A stretch of 64,000 nt of DNA from Amblyomma americanum (Eukaryota; Arthropoda; Arachnida; Ixodida; Ixodidae): contig NC_135497.1 in the NCBI RefSeq assembly GCF_052857255.1, positions 346,720,799 through 346,784,798 on the forward strand. Direction: 5' to 3'. Positions 24,798 through 35,229 of this stretch are shown piece after piece (the stretch's first letter is position 1; every line of letters starts with the position of its first letter). Under the pieces are notes generated by a model. It was not told where the DNA came from. It saw nothing but the letters and a program-made list of their open reading frames with translations, and ran no database searches. The translations under genes were made by a program, and so were the position numbers.

Positions 24798-27640
24798 TCA
24801 CGATGACATATGAAGTTCAATATTGGCGTTGAAGAGTGACGGGCAGGTGATAGCAGCAGCGGAGTGGGAGAGGCCGTTCCAGTCTGACGCGGCTCGTGGA
24901 AAGAAAGAGGTGGAGAAGGTTACAGTACGCGCACGTGGACGAGTAACTTGAAGGGGGTGACCAGTGCGATGTGATATGCGCGGCGGAGGTGCGCAGGTGT
25001 ATGGTTCATGGCCGAGTGAGCTGTAATAAAATTTATGAAAAAGAGATAGGGTTGCGACGAGACGACGGCAAGAAAGACTTCGTAAGTTGGACAGTGATTT
25101 CAGGGATGTCACACTGACCTCGTATGAATATTGGGAGTGAATGAAACGGGCGGCGCGATTTTGCACGGCTTCAAGTGCATCGATTATATATGCTTGATGG
25201 GGGCTCCAAATGGGGGATGCGTATTCTAGTTTCGGTCTTACCAATGATGTGTAAGCGAGTAATTTGACCTCTTTTGTTGCGTGACGTAAATGGCGCTTCA
25301 GATAGCCAAGGGTTCTGTTTGCAGATGAAATAACATTAGTAACATGTTCCCGCCAAGTTAGATCATGACACACAGTGATACCTAAGTATTTGTATGAATG
25401 AATGTGCTCTATTGGATTGTTAGAAATTCTATAGGAAAAGGACAAACGATTAAGTCTGCGGTGAAACGAAATAAGCTTGCATTTGTTAGGGTTAAGTGTC
25501 ATTAGCCAATCATCGCACCATTTTTCAATGCGGTTAAGATCATCCTGAAGGGCTTTTTGGTCGGAAGTGTTAGTTATTGAGTGGTAGATAACGCAGTCGT
25601 CGGCGAATAAACGGATATTGCATGATAGGTGTTCAGGCAAGTCATTTATGTATATTAAGAAGAAAAGAGGACCTAGGACCGAGCCCTGAGGTACGCCTGA
25701 GGTTACGGGGGCAGAAGGGGACGACTGGTTGTTAACAGCAACTGACTGAAAGCGACACGTTAGAAATGCTTCAATCCATTTTAAGATGTTAGGATGCAAG
25801 TTCAGCTGCGAAAGTTTTAGCATCAAACGTCGGTGGGAAACCGTGTCGAAGGCTTTAGCAAAGTCTAAAAAAAATTGCTTCAGTCTGGATTTTTAAGTCG
25901 AGGTTCGCATGCAGAACGTGAAGAAAGAGTGCTAATTGTGTGTTACAGGAATAGTTTTGGCGAAATCCATGTTGTGCAGGATGAAAGAATTTGTTACCAT
26001 CCAAGAACTGAATGATTTCTGAGTAGATGATATGCTCCATGATTTTACACGGTACACCTATGAGCGAGATAGGACGGTAATTTAATGGTGAATTTTTGTT
26101 ACCGGATTTGTAGACTGGAACGACCTTTCCCTTCTTCCAATCATCAGGTATGGTGCCTGTGGAAAGTGACTGAGCAAACAGTAACAATAAACATTCAACA
26201 GAAATGCACTTTGTGTTTTTTTTTTAAGTTTAGAGTTTATTTCGTCCATGCCTGCTGCAGATGAAAGTTAAAATTAAGGACATTATTCTATTAGCAGAAA
26301 CATTGGTTACAGGCATGGTGTGCGGAATGGTTGTAGGCAGAATAGGTAAGGGCGCATCGGGCTCGCTTGTGAAGACAGAGGAAAAAGCAACTGAAAAGAT
26401 ATTAGCACGTTCAGTGTCGCTAAATGGCTCTCCTGAATCTTTATTCAGGGTAACTGAATGCGTATTAGTAGGGTTTATATGTTGCCAGAACTTTTTTGTG
26501 TTACTTTTTAGGATTCTCGACAAGTCGTCGTGATAAAAGTGTTGCTTAGCGTTTTTGACAGCTGATAAATACGAGCTCTCGGCGGCATAATAGTTGTCCC
26601 ATGAGCAGGTGCTGTGATTCGCTTTAGCTGCGCGGAATAGGCGTTTCTTTTTATTTTCGAGTTTTTTCAGTGACTTCGTGAACCACGGCTGGTTTCGAGT
26701 GTCATGAAAAGTAGTCTTCGGGATGTATTTATCTGCCAGATAGTTAAGCTTTTGTTTAAATATTGACCAGTTTTCCTGGATAGATCTGCTTTGAAAAGTT
26801 GCGTTAAAAGATGGAAAGAAGGCGTGCAGCTCGCTATTTATTGCTTCATAGTTGCCTTTATCGTACAGCCGGATTGTCTTTCCCGGAATGTGGCGAGGAA
26901 TTGGTATGAAATTAAAGACTGCGTGGATGACTTTATGGTCACTAATTTCCCGCAAGTAAGTCATGGAGGAGAAACTTTCAGGACGGCTTGTTAATACTAA
27001 ATCTAAAATATTTGCAGTGTCGTTTACTACACGCGTAGGTTCTAGTACAAGTTGGGCAAGATTAAAATTCGAACAGATATCAAGAAATTCTATTGCATCC
27101 GCTCGATTATCTATGGAGTGCACCAGGTTATGCCAGTTAATAGTCGGGGAATTAAAATCCTCGAAGAGGAGAATGTGAGCGTTGGGATACCGCGAAGTTA
27201 ATTTAGACAAGGTTGCGTTCAGCTGGCGGCAAAAATGGGGAGTGTTGTGTGGCGGCCTGTAGCAGACACCCAGCAGCACGGAATGTGGTGCGGATCGCCA
27301 GATAAGCCAAATTAATTCGAGGTCGGATGAAATGTTTAAAGCAGTGCATGATAAGTGGTTGCTTGCCGCAATCAGAACACCACCACCACGTGCGTTTTTA
27401 CGATCTGAACGAAAGAGAGAAAAATTAGGCAGATCAGCAAGCACCTCGCTATCACTAAAGTCATTTGTTAGCCACGTACGTTTCAGTTAATATAAGCAAG
27501 TTGCTATCAGATGATAACACCAGGTTTGACACGAGCTCTCGCTTCGGGATGAAACTGCGTATATGGGTAAAGATTGCCGAAAACGTAAGATTAGGACGAG
27601 GACATGTTTGGGAACGGTGTAGTGCCGACTTGCGTCGCCG
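24798..27640 (-). pseudogene. LINE ORF2: AP-type endonuclease and reverse transcriptase, broken
   Basis: The N-terminal endonuclease starts near 27560 (SNLLILTET), with RKNARGGGVLIA, a D-F-N site reading FEDFNSP (Glu replaces the usual Gly), and EISDHKVI as the catalytic SDH motif. The reverse transcriptase follows: NYRPISLIGVPCKIMEHI, an A-motif block with DFAKAFDTV, GVPQGSVLGP and an intact FADDC catalytic site near 25600. The C-terminal part (to 24798) includes YKYLGITV, RTLGYLKRHL and ASDWNGL. Breaks: a stop/frameshift just after the LLILTET block (about 27455), a frameshift near 26260, another before 26187, and one in an 8-A run (+ strand 25867-25874) that removes the A motif from frame. 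The protein would nick target DNA and copy the element RNA in the nucleus. Confidence 0.9.
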
Positions 27641-27659
27641 TGGTGGCTAGAAGATTTCT

Positions 27660-28531
27660 TTTACTGTTTGGTCAGACTCATAAAAAAATAGCGTTTGGGG
27701 CCTATATGGAGGGTTTTGTACCGCAAAAAAATTTAGTTGTTTTTGATTTGGCAAACGCGACCACTTGCTTTCTTATATTTTGAACTCGGCCGGAGAAATC
27801 TGCACCGATGCTGAAATCAGTATCTTTTAGTTTGGGGCCATTTGAGAGGATCATTTGTTTAGTCTTAAAAGACACAAACTTTACATTATGGGACGCTGGA
27901 GTTCTGTGTTGTTACGCCCAAGACGGTGTGCACGTTAGATATCTTTACTATCTAACGACAAATCGAGCTGATCGGAGCAGTGGCGGATTATGACTTTTTC
28001 GGAATCGGCAAATGACTCTGATGGTGTAGGATCAGAAAGGCCGTAAAAAATCAGATTGCATCTTCGTGAGCGGTTTTCGGCGTCATCAAATCGGGCTTCC
28101 AGATCCTGCACCAGTTGAGTAGCCTTTTCTGTGTTGCATTGCATACATTCGACATCTGTTTTCAAAGTAGCCAGGTTCTGGTAGTGGCTCTCTAAATCGG
28201 CAATCCTCTGAATTAGATCTGTAATGGTTTTCTCTGTAGTTGTTAACTTGTTTTTGATGTCTTGGACGTCACTAATTATTGTAGCCTGACCTGAGGACAA
28301 CTTCAATTCAGCAAGTACTGCCTCTGCACTGGCAGGTCCCGGATTCGTTTCTATGTCCCCGGACAATAGTAGCAAGATGCGAATCGTTTCTAAACATTCA
28401 ATAGCAACATCGACACAACACTGTGGGCTCGGAAGCTGCACCAGGCAGTAATTACTAGTTTTCTTAGCAAATAAGGCGTACGGGTTACTGACCTGCATTA
28501 TGAGCAGAAGCGGATTAGTGGTCTGCTTCAT
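27660..28531 (-). pseudogene. LINE ORF1 with N-terminal 2A-like motif, broken
   Basis: The likely start is the ATG at 28531-28529 (ACCATGA context), 52 nt after a TATAAAAG box in the last monomer. The first residues are MKQTTNPLLLIMQV. About 70 residues in comes ILLLLSGDIETNPGP, a 2A ribosome-skipping motif. After it is a heptad-rich segment (about residues 75-150, including TTTEKTITDLIQRIADLESH) likely to form a coiled coil, and then NRSRRCNLIFYGLSD, which resembles the RRM-like core of LINE ORF1 proteins. An in-frame TAA at 27935 and at least two frameshifts downstream break the frame; RAHRLGR and KFVSFKTK blocks beyond them show that the family ORF continues to about 27660. The product would bind element RNA. 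Confidence 0.85.
28334..28357 (-). other. 2A-like ribosome-skipping motif (DIETNPGP)
   Basis: The codons spell D-I-E-T-N-P-G-P, matching the D-x-E-x-N-P-G-P consensus, preceded by the hydrophobic run ILLLLSG. In known 2A systems the ribosome skips the last Gly-Pro bond and releases two proteins. Here it would release a peptide of about 70 residues from the rest of ORF1. Confidence 0.85.
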
Positions 28532-30732
28532 GGTACAGCCACCAAGCCCACAGAGCGCAGCCGGTGATTGCAGCTCTTTTATACACGGTGTGCCAGGTGC
28601 CGTCGATGACGATGGGTGTGTCCATGGTTCCGGAAGTGTCCAGGGTTCCAGCGATGACGCTGGCACGTTTGAAGCGCTGATGGCGTTGAGACAACGGACA
28701 TGCGTATCACTGCAGGGGTATCCAGGCAGGTCTGACGGCGCGCATTCCATCCCAGCCGAAACCAGGGCGGGAAGCAGCGCGTGTGTGACGGCTGCTGCGA
28801 CCACCTGCATTATGAGCAGAAGCGGATTAGTGGTCTGCTTCATGGTACAGCCACCAAGCCCACAGAGCACAGCCGGTGATTGCCGCTCTTTTATACACGG
28901 TGTGCCAGGTGCCGTCGATGACGATGGGTGTGTCCAAGGTTCCGGAAGTGTCCAGGGTTCCAGCGATGACACTGGCAGGTTTCAAGCGCTGATGGCGTTG
29001 AGACAACGGACATGCGTATCACTGCAGGGGTATCCAGGCAGGTCTGACGGCGCGCATTCCACCCCAGCCGAAACCAGGGCGGGAAGCAGCGCGTGTGTGA
29101 CGACTGCTGCGAGCACCTGCATTGTGAGCAGAAGCGGATTAGTGGTCTGCTTCATGGTACAGCCACCAAGCCCACAGAGCGCAGCCGGTGATTGCCGCTC
29201 TTTTATACACGGTGTGCCAGGTGCCGTCGATGACGATGGGTGTGTCCAAGGTTCCGGAAGTGTCCAGGGTTTCAGCGATGACGCTGGCACGTTTGAAGCG
29301 CTGATGGCGTTGAGACAACGGACATGCGTATCACTGCAGGGGTATCCAGGCAGGTCTGACGGCGCGCATTCCACCCCAGCCGAAACCAGGGCGGGAAGCA
29401 GCGCGTGTGTGACGGCTGCTGCGACCACCTGCATTATGAGCAGAAGCGGATTAGTGGTCTGCTTCATGGTACAGCCACCAAGCCCACAGAGCGCAGCCGG
29501 TGATTGCCGCTCTTTTATACACGGTGTGCCAGGTGCCGTCGATGACGATGGGTGTGTCCAAGGTTCCGGAAGTGTCCAGGGTTCCTGCGATGACACTGGC
29601 AGGTTTGAAGCGCTGATGGCGTTGAGACAACGGACATGCGTATCACTGCAGGGGTATCCAGGCAGGTCTGACGGCGCGCATTCCACCCCAGCCGAAACCA
29701 GGGCGGGAAGCAGCGGGTGTGTGACGACTGCTGCGAGCACCTGCATTATGAGCAGAAGCGGATTAGTGGTCTGCTTCATGGTACAGCCACCAAGCCCACA
29801 GAGCGCAGCCGGTGATTGCCGCTCTTTTATACACGGTGTGCCAGGTGCCGTCGATGACGATGGGTGTGTCCAAGGTTCCGGAAGTGTCCAGGGTTCCTGC
29901 GATGACACTGGCAGGTTTGAAGCGCTGATGGCGTTGAGACAACGGACATGCGTATCACTGCAGGGGTATCCAGGCAGGTCTGACGGCGCGCATTCCACCC
30001 CAGCCGAAACCAGGGCGGGAAGCAGCGGGTGTGTGACGACTGCTGCGAGCACCTGCATTATGAGCAGAAGCGGATTAGTGGTCTGCTTCATGGTACAGCC
30101 ACCAAGCCCACAGAGCGCAGCCGGTGATTGCCGCTCTTTTATACACGGTGTGCCAGGTGCCGTCGATGACGATGGGTGTGTCCAAGGTTCCGGAAGTGTC
30201 CAGGGTTCCTGCGATGACACTGGCAGGTTTGAAGCGCTGATGGCGTTGAGACAACGGACATGCGTATCACTGCAGGGGTATCCAGGCAGGTCTGACGGCG
30301 CGCATTCCACCCCAGCCGAAACCAGGGCGGGAAGCAGCGGGTGTGTGACGACTGCTGCGAGCACCTGCATTATGAGCAGAAGCGGATTAGTGGTCTGCTT
30401 CATGGTACAGCCACCAAGCCCACAGAGCGCAGCTGGTGATTGCCGCTCTTTTATACACGGTGTGCCAGGTGCCGTCGATGACGATGGGTGTGTCCAAGGT
30501 TCCGGAAGTGTCCAGGGTTCCAGCGATGACACCGGCAGGTTTGAAGCGCTGATGGCGTTGAGACAACGGACATGCGTATCACTGCAGGGGTATCCAGGCA
30601 GGTCTGGCGGCGCGCATTCCACCCCAGCCGAAACCAGGGCGGGAAGCAGCGCGTGTGTGACGACTGCTGCGAGCACCTGCATCATGAGCAGAAGCGGATT
30701 AGTGGTCTGCTTCATGGTACAGCCACCAAGCC
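28490..30732 (-). repeat. Tandem array of 312-bp monomers (about 7.2 copies)
   Basis: The marker TGAGCAGAAGCGGATTAG recurs at 28501, 28813, 29125, 29437, 29749, 30061, 30373 and 30685, exactly 312 bp apart. Units at 29437, 29749 and 30061 appear identical by eye; others differ at a few positions. The array abuts ORF1 at 28490 and stops abruptly at 30732. Since 312 is divisible by three, any open frame of one unit extends through all units, which explains a 759-codon + frame and a 595-codon - frame. The - frame is in phase with ORF1 and is closed once by a TCA-to-TGA change at 28982. The position and the TATA boxes suggest LINE 5' promoter monomers. Confidence 0.95.
28576..28583 (-). promoter_or_regulatory. 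TATA box of the ORF1-proximal monomer
   Basis: TATAAAAG on the - strand. The same octamer recurs every 312 bp (28888, 29200, 29512, 29824, 30136, 30448 as + strand starts). A start site about 30 nt downstream would leave a leader of about 22 nt before the ORF1 ATG at 28531. Promoter function is inferred from sequence and position. Confidence 0.6.
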
Positions 30733-31239
30733 TTTCTACACAGCGCGGACAAACAAAACACCCTTGCATGATGCATTGAATGCGCCCCTGGCGGGTAGGG
30801 ATGGTAGCAGCGCCGCTTAGCTCGCGACGGCGATAACGCGAGCATCAAGTTAACCAGATGCGTCAGCCGTATTTGTCGACGTACGCTCGCTCTTTGCTGC
30901 GCATCTGCTGACGGAGCGCGCTGGCGTGCAGTTTTTTCTAGTTGGGCCACAGCCCGCGCGCTCCGTACTACTTTTGGTACACCTGTACCTAGCATTTTAA
31001 CCACATCTCATAATGGAAGTCTCTGCGTTGCTTCGTTTGACACAGGTTAAGATAAAAGCACAAAGCAAATACTGATGCATATCGGCTCGTAATAGAGACG
31101 AGTATAGATGAAAGTAATAACTATTAGTGTAGTCCTATTAACATCGGCAAATAGGCCATGCTCGAGCACGCAGACTCTTGTTCTGGAGGGTTGGAATGTT
31201 GGTATTGATAGTAGGATAGCAGACCACGTAGCAATCAAT
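30733..31239. other. Unclassified flank of the LINE
   Basis: GC-rich to about 30970. A 101-codon - strand frame (31004-30699) begins MVKMLGTGVPKVVRSARAV and has no motif I recognise; part of it lies in the last partial monomer. It may be a short DNA-transposon-like repeat, but no terminal repeats are seen. Confidence 0.3.
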
Positions 31240-31670
31240 GAATATTAAAACGAAACACTAAAAGGAAGGTCATTAACGAACGCAAGAAAAAGGGAAGGCC
31301 CAAGTACAATACCTTTGGGGTTGCCGGAGATTCCAAAAAATGAAAGGCAGCGTTGGTTGAGTGTTAGCACGAGCCAACTGCTGGAACCCGGTTAGGATCA
31401 CTTAAATCCAGGTCAGAACAGTAGGATGCAAGGCATTATTCCATACGGGATTTTATCGCATGCTTTCTTAGAGACCAAAGTTTAAGAGTATGTCAGGAAG
31501 AATGACAAGTTGGTTGTCACAAAAATGCTTTTCAAAAAGAGGACCGGTTTAGAAGGAAAAATTTAATGGGTCACAACAATTTAGCAGTGTGAGAGTAGAT
31601 GGTGCTTTTCACGATTAGGAACTAATGCTAGTCATAGAAATGTTGGGAAATTTGGTCCTTGTCACATTAT
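31240..31670 (-). mobile_element. Decayed LINE reverse transcriptase fragment
   Basis: On the - strand 31330-31265 reads SGNPKGIVLGP followed by FLAFVNDL, the conserved B-motif block of LINE reverse transcriptases. Upstream sequence toward 31660 retains scattered similarity with stops. No other domain survives. Confidence 0.6.
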
Positions 31671-33220
31671 CAGAACTAAAAAGTTTTCAACATTTGGCTG
31701 TATGCAGCCATGCCTCGTTAATATCCACCTTGTATTATGACGAATTTAATTATGGACAGTATTGAGGGCGAAAGTTTTTCAAAGCATGCACGCCCTGTTA
31801 ACATGGTAACTTGCTGTTTGGACAAATTACAGGGTTTAAACGCACAAAGTCATATGGTACCCGCATATTTTTGTCGTGTAATATGGACTGGAACGCGAAC
31901 ATCTGAACTGTGGTAACCAGATGCTGTAACACAGCGCAAGGACTGTTAGAAGTGCACGGCGACAGATACAGCCTGAATCATATGGCTATTGCACCCTGGA
32001 ATTTGACCTCATACCCCCCGCAGCATAGCGTGCGGTTTTTGTTAAACCTTGCACTGCTAAGCATGCCGACTATCACCGCTTGCACTTTGACTGACAAAGC
32101 ACGACTCTTTCTTGTGTCAGAATCAATGGCACTGAAAACCTCGGCGACTCATTTCCTGGCGCACTTTGTTCATTGCCAAAATTTAATCAAGCGGCTTGCT
32201 TACATTAAAACGTTTTTGTTATAATATCACAGGTCTCTACTTGCAACACTAGGTTAATGTTTTTTTTTTAAAGAGAGCATGCGGCAAGAAGAAAAAAATT
32301 TACTCGAGTTCATAGCATGTCGGCCAGGAGGAGAACTTAGTACTGGTGCAAAGCAGAGAATCTGCAAATACAATCCAAGCAGTAAGGAGATGGGTTCAAA
32401 TTAAATGTGTTCTCAGCCTCGAAAGGTCGATGGTTGCACCGGCTTTGGTGGACTTTTAAAAATGGCTCAATGTCAGCATTGCAGAGCCAACCACAGTGCA
32501 ATAGCGCATATCACGTTTTGAAAAATCAATATAAGCCTTGTTAACGTGGTTTGGCAATATGCACAAAAATGGCTCTGTCAAGGCCATACTACAAATGCGA
32601 ACAGATAAGTGTCCAAAGAAACCTATAGCTGAGCATTGTGGAAGGTGCAAACAAGCATGAATATTCAAGTAAACAAATTTTGGAATGCAGCAAATTCAAG
32701 GAAGGCTAAGGAAATCTAGCAAGCATTCTACAATTCTGACAAATACTTTCCCTTAGACCCACCATCGCCTTCACCCAGCAGGCAAATAACAGTCACAGGT
32801 AAACGAACGTAGCAGATTCACGTGTGCATGTGCATTGACGACATGTGCTTCAAAAGGCTTCGAGAACGTCTCGCACTAGCTGGTTCAGCTTACTGGGGAA
32901 GCGCTGCTTAGCAACTGTTCGACACCGTTAAAGCCGAGTTGTAGAGCAGCTCGGTGACAGCAGTGCAGTGAAAGCAACAAAAAATATGGGATTAGGTATT
33001 GATTCAATGAGTACAGTTTCTATTCCGCCTGTCATGACTCACGGAGCGCTTCAATATCACTACATTTTACCAATAGCATATAGCAACCAGGATCGGGCGT
33101 TTCGTCAATAACAAAACAAGGCCACTTATAGCAAGATTTGAGAAATATAAAACATAACAACTAGTCCTGTTAAAATGTGAGTTGTTGAAGAATACCAGGA
33201 AAAAAATTGCTGGGGACTTC
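31671..33220. other. No gene seen
   Basis: AT-rich sequence with short open frames (up to 104 codons at 31910-32224) lacking motifs or splice context. Confidence 0.4.
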
Positions 33221-33699
33221 CGCCCAGCCCCGCGTAATATGAGGAAAAAATTAATAGATTTTGGAAATCCAAAGGCGGCATAACCTTCAAACCCGACTAT
33301 AAAAAAAATTTTATCGAAGGAAAGTGCTACGTCTAACCCGAAAGCGAAGGCGCCATTTACGAAATCAGCAATTTCTCTGGAAATGCCTGTGAAAACACGA
33401 GTGAAACTCAGAACAGAACTCTCCGCTCCAGTAGCGTGAATTCGACTAGGTATTATGATAAGAGGGGAGGCGGTTCGAAAATTATCGATTGTTCAGTTTG
33501 TGCCCAAAAATACGGAGTCTTCACCCCAAAAAAGGTGAATTATGCGGGATGATCGAAGACTGTAATGCTGATATTATTGTAATAACAGAAACGTAGTTAA
33601 AATAAAAATAACGAATAGTGAACTGTTTCATTGTAAAAATAAATATGTCTTCCGGAGTGATCGAGCGGGTACAGTTGGTGGTGGTGTCCTAAATGCTAT

Positions 33700-33859
33700 T
33701 GAAACGGATAGAAGAAGAGATGAATGAAGACTCTTGGAGGCGCGTGTGCTCTGGGATTCGGTGCTCTGTGCCTGGTGCTCTGTGCGGGCCGCCTTGTGCT
33801 CTTGACCTGTGTGCTGTGCCCGGGCGTTCTCGCGTCGTTCCCGCCTGGACCACGTAACA
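33700..33859 (+). repeat. 5' LTR of element C
   Basis: Starts TGAAACGGATAG, ends CACGTAACA. Followed by the primer-binding region. Confidence 0.88.
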
Positions 33860-33974
33860 TCTTTGGTGGAGGTGCGGGGTAGTGGGGCTCCTTGACCGGC
33901 CGGGTGGAGCCATGGTGGTAGTCCCGGCCTGACGAGTACTACGAAGCTGCGTGGTGTGCGCAGCGTAAAATCCG

Positions 33975-35028
33975 CACCTCCACTGCTGGACATCTGGGTG
34001 TCTCGCGTACTTACGCCCGCGTGCGTCGTCGCTTCTTTTGGCCCCGTCTCTACCAGTCCGTCCGCCGCTATGTTCGTGCCTGCGACCAGTGCCAGCGCCG
34101 GAAAAGTCCCGCCACGCTCTCCGCGGGTTTGCTCCAGCCTGTTGATGTGCCCCCTGAACCATTCTATCGTGTTGGCTTGGATCTTTTGGGCCCGTTTCCG
34201 GAGTCCACCTCTGGAAACAAATGGATTGCCGTTGCGACAGATTATGCTACTCGCTATGCCATCACGCGGGCCCTCCCCACCAGTACTGCTACCGACGTGG
34301 CCGATTTTCTCCTCTACGACCTCATCCTCCGTCATGGTGCACCCCGCCAACTTCTCACCGACCGCGGCCGTTGCTTTCTCTCTAAAGTTGTCGACGACAT
34401 TCTCCGTTCCTGCTCAACAAAACATAAGCTGACCACCGCCTATCATCCCCAAACCAACGGTCTTACAGAGCGCCTCAACCGCACTCTCACGGATATGCTC
34501 GCCATGTACGTTTCCCCGGACCATCGGGACTGGGACATTGCCCTTCCATACGTGACCTTCGCTTACAATTCTTCTCGCCATGACACTGCCGGTTACTCCC
34601 CGTTCTATCTGTTGTACGGTCGTGAACCCCAATTACCTTTGGACACGCTGCTTCCAACATCTCCTTCCCCGCCTTCTGAATATGCCCACGACGCTATTGC
34701 CCGCGCCGACCACGCCCGCCAGCTGGCTCGCTCCCGCCTACAATCCTCGCAGGTTTCACAGCAGGACTACTACGACCGCCGCCACCGCATGGTAACTTTT
34801 TCCCCTGGAGCCCTCGTCTTGCTTTGGTCGCCCACACGCCGTGTCGGGCTTTGCGAAAAACTAATGTCCCGCTATGTTGGCCCATACCGTGTGCTCCGCC
34901 AGGTCACTGCCGTCACCTACGAGATTGCCCCGGCCTTTCCGGAGACCACCTCCGGTGCATCTCAGAGTGACGTTGTCCACGTCTCTTGCCTCAAGCCCTA
35001 CGTGTCGCAATCCCTTGCCCCGCCCTAA
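33975..35028 (+). pseudogene. Ty3/gypsy integrase and pol C-terminus (5' deleted pol)
   Basis: An open frame reads STAGHLGVSRTYARV (His end of the HHCC zinc-binding module), FFWPRLYQSV, ACDQCQRRK (Cys pair), then the catalytic core: TDYATRY (first Asp), LLTDRGRCF (second Asp) and NGLTERLNR (Glu), the latter two separated by 35 residues (D,D35E). A GPY/F-type module follows (YVGPYRVLRQV), and the end is VVHVSCLKPY before a TAA. Integrase inserts cDNA into the genome. The 1008-bp stretch from 34021 has no stop, so the domain looks intact although the rest of pol is gone. The nearest relative here is element A, with near-identical motifs. Confidence 0.9.
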
Positions 35029-35069
35029 TTTCCACCGAGACGGTGTTTTTTTTTTGCGACCGGGGGCCA

Positions 35070-35229
35070 TGCAACGGATAGAAGAAGAGATGAATGAAGA
35101 CTCTTGGAGGCGCGTGTGCTCTGGGATTCGGTGCTCTGTGCCTGGTGCTCTGTGCGGGCCGCCTTGTGCTCTTGACCTGTGTGCTGTGCCCGGGCGTTCT
35201 CGCGTCGTTCCCGCCTGGACCACGTAACA
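35070..35229 (+). repeat. 3' LTR of element C
   Basis: Starts TGCAACGGATAG, ends CACGTAACA, one mismatch to the 5' LTR. A purine-rich GGGGGCCA lies just before it. Confidence 0.88.

Larger units (their letters stand above)
24711..30732 (-). mobile_element. Near full-length CR1/Jockey-type LINE with tandem 5' monomers
   Basis: Order on the - strand: 312-bp monomer array (30732-28490), ORF1 with a 2A-like motif and coiled coil (28531-27660), ORF2 with endonuclease and reverse transcriptase (about 27600-24798), then a short 3' UTR ending in ATGAAATGAAATGAAAAAAA near 24711. This is the standard plan of a two-ORF non-LTR retrotransposon. No matching target duplication is visible between the sequence before 24711 and that after 30732. 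ORFs carry several frameshifts and stops, so this copy is inactive, but conservation is high enough to read all domains. Confidence 0.85.
33700..35229 (+). mobile_element. Ty3/gypsy element C, internally deleted
   Basis: The 160-bp LTRs (33700-33859 and 35070-35229) differ at one base by eye, and CTAT flanks both sides (33696-33699, 35230-35233) as a 4-bp target duplication. The internal 1.2 kb has a leader with TTTGGTGGAGGTGCGGGG (primer-binding region) and then jumps straight into integrase. Gag, protease, reverse transcriptase and RNase H are missing. It interrupts a LINE endonuclease region. Confidence 0.9.

Noticed and set aside
28490..30732. CRISPR-like or satellite array
   Set aside because: Units are 312 bp with no spacers and continuous with a LINE ORF1, so a CRISPR array is excluded; a free-standing satellite is less likely than LINE monomers.
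28500..30779. 759-codon open frame on the + strand across the monomer array
   Set aside because: The unit is 312 bp (divisible by three), so a frame open in one unit is open in all. The + frame is antisense to the LINE and has no motif.
33628..34350. 240-codon - strand frame
   Set aside because: Antisense to the LTR and integrase of Ty3 element C.
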